A program made the translations under genes and the position numbers. 64,000 nucleotides of DNA from Acheta domesticus (Eukaryota; Arthropoda; Insecta; Orthoptera; Gryllidae), in NCBI GenBank assembly GCA_031308135.1, contig JAHLJT010009419.1, positions 184,660,125 to 184,724,124 of the forward strand. The letters are read 5' to 3'. Below the pieces are notes generated by a model. The model saw nothing but the letters and a program-made list of their open reading frames with translations, was not told the origin of the DNA and searched no databases. Shown piece by piece: positions 54,841 to 64,000 of the stretch. Position 1 is the first letter of the stretch; the number at the start of each line of letters is the position of its first letter.

Positions 54841-57404
54841 AAAAAGTTCATTGCGCCTTGGATGTCATTTAACTTCCAATGTACTGTCATTTGAGGGACA
54901 CTTGATTTTTTTTTCTTGATACCATTTTTATTTTCGATCGTTTCCCACATCTTGCAATGTGTTCCTACACATTGCGGAAAGCGGGGTAGTGGTGCGGCAG
55001 GCTGGACGTGACGAAGAGTGGTGCGAAGAAAAGCTTGGTGGAGAATTAAACAAAATTAGTACAATTAGCACAATTGATAAATTTCAATACCTTTTCTCTC
55101 TTAAGAAAGGGCAGTGGTGAATAAATAACTGGGCAACGCCGGGTTACTTGACATGGTTCCAATATCCGGTTTTTAGATAGCTTCTCTTTTTTTCCTCTCA
55201 CATTCTCCCTTCGATATACGTGGAGGTGGTCGTTTAACTGTATAGAAAAGATCTATTATTATTACCTCCTGGATACTTCCTTTATTACCACTAGCCTCAT
55301 AAGTTCTCTTTGAAGTAATATATTTGAAGATGACCCTCCACAACGTAAGCAATCCTGCAAGTCCTTTTGATTGCTAAGCCCCAGTGTATTGGAGAATATG
55401 TAAATGTGTGTGTACGAATGCTTTCTGCAATCGTTTATTTCCATCTGTAACAATACGTATACATCGGTACACGGCCGCCTATTATCTTTCAGTTATTAAT
55501 GCCCTGTCCTGTCCTTTGTCAAGCACAGTGTCCGCCTTGTCTAATGTTAAGATATGCTCATTAAACTATTTACTTAGATTGGTCAATACTATTATTTGAT
55601 GCGTTGAAAATCATATTTATTAGTTTTCATGCTATTGGTACAATTCTCTCATTTTCAAAGCAATTAATTGTTGAAGTATTTTAATTGTTATTTTTTCATA
55701 CAATTTTCTATGATGTAAATCCATAACAATACTATAAGTGAGCAATTCCTCGTTCCCATTCCCTAACGTTGTGTTTAACATTGATCCGAATATTTTCAAA
55801 ATATAGCTGAGATTTCATTATTTTCAAAAGATTTTTCATTTCTCTTCTGAGGTTTCTTTGTCATTGAAACACCTGACCTCTACTAGTGTAATTGCCTTAT
55901 TTTCTGTCGCATTGTGTTGTTCAGAGGTTACTCGGACCTGCAATTGAAGTAAAGTAGGTCACATGAGATGCTGCAATAAACCTTTAGAATGTGGAGAGAG
56001 GCGAAATAGCCATTTTCTTTGACGGTGATGTGTGTTTATTCTAATAGGTGCCTGCGCAAACAATATAGTTACTGATTCGAAATCTTCAGTTTTTTTACGG
56101 TTGGCCAGTAATATACCGTAATATATATCGTTTCCAGCTTGTTTTACTTGACGAGAAACATGTTTTACTTGACATGTTTATTTTGAAAGTGAATAATTTG
56201 AATAACTTTCCAGCCTTGGTTAGCCAGTATTATTTCCGTGCGCGTCAACTACTTATGTCATTTGTTCCATAAGTGAGGTGTATCTTATATTTCAGGAGGT
56301 GGCGGTGTGCGTAGAGGGAGCGAAATTGCTAAAAGTTACATTGAAACGTTATTTTATCATTTTCAACATATTTTGGCGTGTTTTAACTTTTTTTTAAGAT
56401 CTGAGATTTCCGCATATGATGATCGAAAAACCCACATGCCTTCGATTTGTCCGTTCCGCAAGCATGTTGTGAAAACAAAATTAAAGCCAAAGATATCAAA
56501 ACTATGATGAATAGTTTTAATTTGATACAGGTAAATGATCCAGATGAGATTTGGAATTTTAAAAAATAGTCGTTGTTAATAAAGAAGAATTGGTGCGACA
56601 GTTTCCATGTTACATCAGCTGACAATTTTTTGTTCTTCAGAATAGGCAACTTCCTGCCAAAGAAATTCTGAGTATCTTCTTCCGACCACCCTACTGAATC
56701 TCAATACCTGGGAAAATGAAGCAGTTTAAGTATTTGATGTTTAATACTATATGTTTAAACTTTTCTAGAGGCCTGCAGTAGCAAGAAATGCTCGTGAACC
56801 ACGTATCCCACCAGTATGTTATTTAAATTTGTCAAGATTTGAGCGAACTAACTGGAGATAAAGAATTGTATTTGCTGATTTGCACAGAATTTCAAGATCG
56901 TTGTGGCATGCTCCTGACACGAATTCGCGAGGAGAGTTGGAAAGCCGGATGTCGTCTCTCAGGGCGCGCGCTTTGCTTTTGAGACAGCTTTTCAGAGCGT
57001 TTCTTTTCGGATTTGATGGGGGGAAAGCGTGGCCTTTTTGTCATTTGAAGGTGCCGAAACTGCAGCAGCACGCCATGTACTTTGTGTGTCTTGACTGGAA
57101 CGATTTCAAAGGAACCACAATAATTATTTTGATCCGTTTACATTCGAGCACCGTGACGAATCTTCAGATGTTTCTACAAAAAAAGGGAGGTTCAGTGTCG
57201 AAAAGCAACAAAGTTTTTTACATATCGTAAAAAGGTGTGAAAAATAGTAGTATCACTGTGGTCAACTGGTATACTTGGTCAACGTGTATCTTATATTCTC
57301 CCCTCGCCCATCGCTGCACGACCGACTTGACACTGAAGTACCTTTGGCCGGGAGATACTATGTTTCAGTCGCGACAGTGGCAAGGTTTTTTCGACATTAC
57401 GTAG
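54841..57404. other. Spacer, one short repeat match, no gene seen
   Basis: 55090-55155 matches 16386-16460 in reverse (GGCAACGCCGGGTTACTTG). The rest is AT-rich with frames up to 116 codons (56880-57230) that I cannot relate to a protein. Confidence 0.4.
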
Positions 57405-57800
57405 GTAAGTCGAATTCAGTCGCTGTCTGGAGGAGAGTTCTAGCGGCCGGCTGCTCTGATCGGTAGTTTTCCGTGGTTTCTCCGATCAACATCAGGCGAA
57501 TATCGCAGCGATACCCTAACAAACGGGCCACGGACCGCGCATGATCTTTCCTTCCTGGATATATCCTCTCCCTTACTCACTTCATGCACTACACTACCAT
57601 ATATGTTGGGAGATCTGTCAGGAGCTTATCAAGGCTGGGGCGGTGCCCCACTGGTTGAGGAAAACCCCCGCAAGCCGATGTGTAGGTCGGCGCCGGAACT
57701 CACCATCCAGCCGATGATCACCGTCACCTCCCGTGATAAAAGCATGCACTACACTTATGGGACTAATGACGTGGCACTTGACGCGCCCGAAAAAATCAAT
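57405..57800 (+). mobile_element. SINE family 1, 5'-truncated copy
   Basis: Starts in the body (AAGTCGAATTCAGTCGCTG) and continues CGGCCGGCTGCTCTGATCGG and CCGTGGTTTCTCCGATC. The second 3' domain reads GGCTGGGGCGGTGCCCC, CGCAAGCCGATGTG and GCATGCACTACAC. The tRNA head is missing. Confidence 0.8.
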
Positions 57801-58079
57801 GTGTCAATCATTGCGGCTGGAGGAATATTTTCTGAAGATGAAGCTTCATAATATGAAAAAATGGTGACCTTTTTTTATGTCGTTGGTAGTCAAAGTGCGT
57901 TCCTAGCATTACATTCCAGTGTGACGTGCTTCGTATTCGTTATTCCTTAAAAGATCTCGAACGCAACGCTCAGGAAACTAAAATATGCCAGGCTAATCGT
58001 AAAATCGCTATACAATGCAATTGCTGTTCATTAGTTGCATAAATAATATTTAACGTGATGGATGCTTTTTCACTGACCA
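57801..58079. other. Spacer
   Basis: No feature recognised. Confidence 0.4.
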
Positions 58080-58480
58080 GTCGTTGGTGGATTGCGTGGC
58101 GAGTCGGAACGAGACGCAGTGCATAAGCGTATGTCTCAGGTTCGCGTCCTTGGGCCACCACGCGAAGTGAGGCTTGCTCCCAAGGTCCCTCCCTCCCGCC
58201 CACATCGGCGAGTGCTCTTCCTGAACCTGTCATCAGCGGCCACTTTCCTTTTCGCGCGACCTCTGCTCCCGCTGCTTTCCCTATTTGTTTAGGGGGAGGG
58301 GCGATGGGGGCCAGAGCGGAAACGAGGATGCAGGAAGCGCCGCGCCGCGCCGAGCAGGCCCTGCCGTCACGAGCGTGTCGGCTTGGATGGGCCCTTACCG
58401 GGAGGGGCCGCAATGGCCCATTACGGAAGTTGGGAGGGGGGCTGTTTAGCACGGGCGTGACGATTCCCTCACACTTCCCT
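58080..58480. other. CpG-rich patch
   Basis: Moderately CpG-dense, with overlapping frames on both strands (for example 58092-58292 + and 57970-58452 -). No protein recognised. Confidence 0.35.
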
Positions 58481-60429
58481 TTATACAGTCTGCCATGGAG
58501 GATGTTAGACGTGAGTTACCGCCCAAATGTGAGCTGCCAGATTATCATGGAAGTAAAATGTGTGTAGTTATATTTACTCCTTCCGCATAAAAAATTAGAA
58601 CGGTTACCATTTTGTTCAGTATTTCGTTATATTTACGAGTGATCAGATAAAACGATTGCAATTGAGAGCGGTAAATTCATGTACACTTCGTTCTCAAAAT
58701 GATGACTATTTTTTATTTTCTGCTAGCCACTTTTACTCTGTTTTGTTCTCAGTTTTCCACACTTGCACACTATTTTCTGTTTAGTATGTAAAGATAAAAT
58801 ATGATGACATTACCAATATTTGTAAATTCGTATATTTACTTCAAATAATGATTTATGACGCGATTCTTTGTATTAAATTTTAATAAACTTCGTAAATGAT
58901 GTGTGAATTTCATATTCCGATCGCTAGATTTTAACATTTATTTCAAAATTTGACGTGTTTGAGATGATAATGTGACCCGAAAGGTAAGATTCTAATGACA
59001 CGAATGACAGAAATCAATTGTTGTTTTTTTCAGTGACGTCAAATGGTCACCCTTTTCTTCGCTTGTAATGGAAACTGCAAAGTTTATTCTCTTCTAAAAA
59101 GTTTTTTAGATACGTATTGTAAAAATTTAGCCATCTATATGTAGTTTGTTAATATACAAATGTGTATATTCTGTATTTTCTAAGTTATTCCGGATATGAG
59201 TGATAAAAGGAATTAATATACTTAAAAATACAGAATGGATACAGAAACACATTTGGACTTTTTGACACCCTTTTGGCACAGATGACACTTCTCCCCGCAG
59301 TATGTCACACAACCTTAACAATTTTTAACAATAAATCAATAAAAATAGAAGTGATATCTCTTATCTTTTGTATCACATTCTTTCCTGTATATCATTGTCT
59401 ACAAGAATTATGCCTCGCCATTCGTGACTTCTTTTCGTGTTTGTCCTTGTGATTTTAGTTTGAGAATGTGTAGGCCTGTCGAGGTTATTGTGTAGTATGT
59501 TTTGCGTCCTGTAGGTATTGGAGACTTTGGTGCTACTTAAGTCCATTAAAAACCGTCCCTGTACTATATGATCTTAAATACTTTCATTTTCTTGCATTTC
59601 AAATATAGTGTTTTGCCATTAAAATATCTCCGCACTTTCTTATTGATCCTTCTCTAGTATCATGAGATAGCACCAACTAACCGTATCTACTTTTCCTTCG
59701 ATTAGGTCAGGCATGCTATGATTCAACTGGAGGTCTGCCTGAAGATGAAAGTCCTGTGCTTTTTATATTTCGCGCTATCAACAACTTTCCCACACTTGTG
59801 ATTTACTGATTTTCACTTTCCAACATATTCTTGAAAGTGACAGTTTTTATCTCCGAGTATTGCATGGAATGTGTCCAAACAACGTCCAGCAAGTTATATA
59901 AAGTTAGGATTATCTCTGACTAGATATTGAGCATGTTGTGTAGTGTGGAAGGTTTATTATAATTTCTCACAGACCTTGTCAAATTTAGTTAATGCCATTA
60001 ATATATTTAATTTATTTTTATTATTTAATCCGTAACTAGTTAATATATGTAATTTATTTTCTAGAGAAACCTGAAGATGTCTTTCGGTATACTTAGCATA
60101 CCGAATAATAGTAGAGTTAGAGATTGTATTGTAATGAATGTCTTGTGCATAAGAATGTAGAATAAAAATCTTAAAAATACATTTGTGCAAGTTGAACTTT
60201 GTATTCCCATTATGCTAGTGCTCATGAAAACCACAGGAAACTCGGATCCCTTCTGAAATTGCACTGTTCCTACTGGGCGACGAATTCTCGAGGAGACCAT
60301 CTTGTTGGTACTGTCTTCTGTCTGTGGCATTCTCGACCGCCTGCTCTGATGGCTCCTACCAGCTGCGGCCGGGAGCGAGAACGCCAATCTCTCCACCGAT
60401 CTCTCCGAGAATGTGGTGTTTACTGTTGT
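58481..60429. other. AT-rich spacer, no gene seen
   Basis: Contains a perfect CRE palindrome at 59034-59041. No other feature recognised. Confidence 0.45.
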
Positions 60430-60689
60430 TAAAATGCGTTATTATTATTTATGAAAGGTTTCGGAGAGCGAGGCGGCGCACGCATGTGCGCTGTTATTTC
60501 GAAGTGTGAAACGTGGCGTGAACGGTGTCAATTTTCACTTGTGTTGCCGACCGTAATGAGCGGGAGATAAGGCTGCCACGCCACGCCGCGCCGCGCCGCG
60601 GGGCCGAAGCGGCGAGGCGCCCTCCGCCGCCTCCACCGCGACGAAGCCTTTCTCCCGCACGCTCTCGCGCACGCGACACTGCCCCGCCA
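60430..60689. other. CpG-rich segment next to satellite
   Basis: GCCGCGCCGCGCCGCGG near 60585-60602 and other CpG-dense sequence leading into the C-rich satellite. No exon identified. Confidence 0.4.
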
Positions 60690-61255
60690 CGCCACACCAC
60701 GTCTCGCTCCGCCTTGCCTCTCCTCTCCCGCCACGCCATGCCCCGCCCGCCTTCCCCGCCTCGCCCCGCCTCGCCTCGCGCCGCCTCTCCTCGCGCCGCC
60801 CTGCCTCGCCCCGCCTCGCTCCGCCTTGCCTCGTCCCGTCCCGCCCCGCTTCGCCCCTCCCCGCTTCACCTCGTCCCGCCTCGCCCCGCCTTGCCCCGCC
60901 TTGCCCCGCCTTGCCCCGCCTTGCCCAGTCTCTTCCCGCCCCGCCTCTCCCCGCCCCGCCTCACCCCCGCCCCGCCTCACCCCGCTTTGCCCCTCCCCGC
61001 TTCGCCCCGCCTCGCCTTGCCCCACCTCGCCCCGCCCCACCTCGCCCCGCCCCACCTCGCCCCGCCCCACCTCGCCCTGTCCCACCTCGCCCCGCCTCGA
61101 CCGACTCCTCCCCGCTTCGCCCTGCCCCGCCTCGTCCGCGACTCTTCCCGCCCCGCCCCACCCGCCAAGTCCCACCTGTCCCATCCCGCCCTTCCCCACC
61201 TCAACCCTCCCCGCATCGTCCATCCCCGCCTCGTCCCGCCCTGCCTCGCCCTGCG
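60690..61255 (+). repeat. CCCCGCCTCG/CCCCACCTCG satellite
   Basis: 10-bp (CCCCGCCTTG, 60880-60930) and 15-bp (CCCCGCCCCACCTCG, 61025-61075) units alternate with drift. It is C-rich on + throughout. Pro/Ala/Ser and Gly/Arg/Ala frames are its translation. Confidence 0.9.
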
Positions 61256-62889
61256 TGGTTAATATTATTCACTTAAATGTGTTAGAAATTCACGATATTT
61301 CATAGTTAAAAAACTACATACATTCCACATTAGGCGTATCCTGTTCCTTTACGTGGAATATTGAATGCTTTTTCTTTTTACCGGATAAAAAATGTATTAA
61401 CATCTACTACAACGTTATTTAAGCAAAAATGCATATATGGTTTAATATTACAGACAATTCCTGCAGACAAATTCTTTTTTTGGATTACCTGCACTTGGGA
61501 CATGACCCGCTTCTTACACTTCTGACACTTTGTCTAATCAGTTGACCTCTTGGTCCATTCGCCGCCACAATACAGTATATAATGTAAGATTAATATCTTC
61601 GAAAATGCAACTTTAGTTTGCAGCCAAAGAATCTTCACATTTTCCACACAGCAGCAATGCGGGTTATTCTGTTAGGACAATGCTGGTATTCCACATTTCG
61701 GACGTAGCGGCCACACTGTGTTCAAGCGGTCAAAATCTTCATCAATGTTCTTTATATATTGTGATATTTCCTCAGATATTAAGCTAAAACATACTATATA
61801 GATAATTATTCTAATATTTACGGCGCACGAGTAAAAACAACCCCTTTGTTTACTGGTCCAATATTTTTGTTGACGCTCTGAAGAAAACACGCTGTACCAC
61901 TTCACTCAAGAGCTTCAACTGAAAAAACATTACCTACCATCGATTCAGGGGCTTCTTCAAAGCAATGCCCAAATTTTGCCTCGAGACGTTAGCTCAATAC
62001 AGATCTGATACTTTATTTCACATTAGGAGCGTATTTCATTACTAGTTTCTAACAGCTAATTTAACGTAGGAGAGATAAGAATATGACACCCCCCCATAAA
62101 CATTTTTTGCATAATTTCTTGCCACAATAATAATTTTAATATGACAACCATCATGATCATTTTCTTATATTTGTAATCAGCGTCCAATTCGCAACTTTCT
62201 ACTTTGCTGTTACGTTGCTCCTTTTATTTTTATTTTTTCTCATTAGGTCTTGAGAGCCCTTTGAAACTAGATTTTCTCTTGCTATTACAAGACAGAGGAG
62301 CGTGGATGTTGAAGCAACAAAATAGTTCGGCCCATCTTAGAATTTTCACAGAAGCCAGAACTGGTAGGTACTTGTAAGTAATTGCGAGAACTATATTTCG
62401 TTGCTAGTTTCCTTTTAAAAACATCAGCGCGCTTTGCAAATGTGTCCTTTATTAGGACCACACCTATATGAACAATTATGAAGAATAAAACGTGGAGAGT
62501 CCCAGAGAATAACTTATCACCCATGCCATTCATTCTCAGCAATGATTGGTCAAGGAAACCATTCCTACGATAATTTGACAATATAAAAGAGTTCAAGAAA
62601 TAAGGTTTTCCTCTATAAAATCGAGGTTTTGGTGAATGATTTTTTGAAGTACGCTTTATATTTATTTTTGTTTCATCAGTGTCTTTTGTGTGTTCTGAAA
62701 ACTTGCATTTCTTTATTCGAGTAGGATTGTATGAAGTATCGAACGTACTACATTTTTTGTATACTGGGAAATAATTTTAATTCTCAGCACTTCATTAGAG
62801 ATTGGTGATTGCTGACTTTATTGTAAGGACAAACTGGTGATAACAGATTGAATAGAAAAGGGAAGTTGAGTGGCAAAATTGTCATCACA
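61256..62889. other. AT-rich spacer, no gene seen
   Basis: No feature recognised. Frames up to 103 codons (62285-62596, -) look like chance. Confidence 0.45.
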
Positions 62890-63350
62890 GTAATAATTGA
62901 AACGAAGAAAAAGAAAGATACCTCTAGTTTCGGACATCGTGTTTTGATATACAAAGATGGGGCAGTTAAAAGATGGGTTGTATTAGTAGTTAAAAGTCTG
63001 TGCTGTATTAGGTAGCTTACTTTATTAAAAATGGAAAAGAAAATTTGTTTTCTATTCCTGAATTAATGAAAGAACAATGACCCTTCAATTCAAAATAAAT
63101 CGACTTTTTCTTCGTCTCATCGCAGTGTATGTACCAGAGGAAGAGAGAAAAGAGGACTCTGAGTTACTTGACCGAAAGTTACTACAAGTATTAAATTAAT
63201 CAAATGAGAATACTTATCTGATCCTTGTTGGAGACCTTAATGCAGGAATAGGCAACAGACCAATCAAAGAATTGGTCCGCAGTTGGAACCAGTCCGCTAC
63301 AGCAACATGATGGAAGTTCCCGAGATTTCACGTGCTTTGATTGAACTGTG
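62890..63350 (+). pseudogene. LINE endonuclease domain remnant
   Basis: One + frame from 63077 reads MTLQFKINRLFLRLIAVYVP, then EEERKEDSELLDRKLLQVLN, a stop (63197-63199), then NENTYLILVGDLNAGIGNRP and a second stop (63308-63310). LIAVYxP and GDLNAxIG are hallmark motifs of the APE-type endonuclease domain of non-LTR retrotransposons; the Asp and Asn of GDLNA are catalytic. A less clear upstream part (62890-63010, with FGHRVLIYKDG) may be the preceding strand. The RT domain is absent before the window end. It may be the same LINE type as the fragments at 19190 and 19705. Confidence 0.75.
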
Positions 63351-64000
63351 GATGTTAAATTAATTTTTTTAGGGATCTTCAATAATTAAAAATATTTAAG
63401 GACTTCAAATGTTCCATGATTTTTTTTCTATTGCGCAAATTCAACGAGAACTAAATATACCTTATTTAATGGATCACCTAACACAAATAGCCAATCATTA
63501 CTGTCCAATTGTACCTCTCCAAATTCCTGTACCTTTAATCTACAACGAAATGCAAATATTGGCATGGATTAATACAGACATTTACCCATTTCTTAAATAG
63601 GAGAAATGAAATATGAGAAAACCAAGACGTCAGTGCATCAACCAAGATTGACAAAAAGAATTCAACATACTAAAGACCTAATGCCTTAAGAAGAAGTAAG
63701 AAGTTATTTATTTTCCATATTAAGTAAATATTCATGTATCAGGAAACACATTTTCCTCTTGATGAGCGAGCCATCAGAGCTTTCAAGAAAGGGAGAAGAA
63801 ATGTCGTTAAGATACAGCTTTTATGTGTGACACATCCAGAGAGTAAATTTCTTTAGTTCATCAACAACAGCAACAAAAATCATGAAAAAACTGAATTCTA
63901 GCTGATGCAGCACACGTTGCACTATTTTTCCACAATCATCTCAGAATCAAGACATCTGCCTCATCGTGGTTTCAACATTTGTCTCTCTGTGTCGTAGAAG
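63351..64000. other. Spacer at window end, no gene seen
   Basis: A 63-codon + frame (63409-63600) is unrecognised. Possibly decayed LINE continuation. Confidence 0.35.

Noticed and set aside
60525..61305. 245- and 231-codon frames on both strands
   Set aside because: Both follow the CCCCGCCTCG satellite and lack any non-repetitive domain.

Overview
The window is eukaryotic nuclear DNA, most likely from an insect with a large, repeat-rich, AT-rich genome. A hemimetabolous insect such as a cockroach, termite or stick insect is my best guess. The grounds are tRNA-derived SINEs, LINE remnants, a Crypton remnant, many microsatellites, and CpG-dense GC-rich islands in an otherwise CpG-poor AT-rich background. 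There are no operons, Shine-Dalgarno sites or dense bacterial-type genes, and the taxon guess is not proven.

Only one convincing protein-coding exon is present. It lies on the + strand at 38083-40024, inside a ~3 kb CpG-rich island (about 37040-40030). It has a good Kozak context, an in-frame upstream stop and a phase-1 GTGAGT donor. It encodes ~647 residues of a low-complexity, basic, Ser/Pro/Gly/Ala-rich protein that I do not recognise. No second exon could be identified, so 40025-64000 is probably intron and 1-37000 upstream flank.

Layout: 1-3640 holds two diverged copies of a GC-rich repeat (one split by a 473-bp solo LTR), two MITE-like elements and a C-rich satellite. 3640-8379 is mostly featureless, with a repeat carrying a strong hairpin and a TATA-containing segment. 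8380-9725 is the first copy of a modular AT-rich repeat family, with others at 20750, 25180, 35160 and 44310. 11440-14370 holds three CpG-rich patches and a 93-bp minisatellite. 14838-20540 is rich in SINE and LINE remnants. 25180-28545 is a repeat copy interrupted by a degraded Crypton. 29456-31330 holds a duplicated segment and a 40-bp minisatellite. From 32926 on there are SINEs, microsatellites, a hairpin-bearing MITE (~47985-48400), C-rich satellites (49256, 52770, 60690) and a LINE endonuclease remnant (62890-63350).

Nothing here forms a multi-gene functional system. The signals most worth following are the unknown gene, the minisatellite with linked sequence variants, the modular non-coding repeat family, and the nested Crypton with a recognisable intron. 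All identity statements come from reading by eye; no alignment or database search was run.
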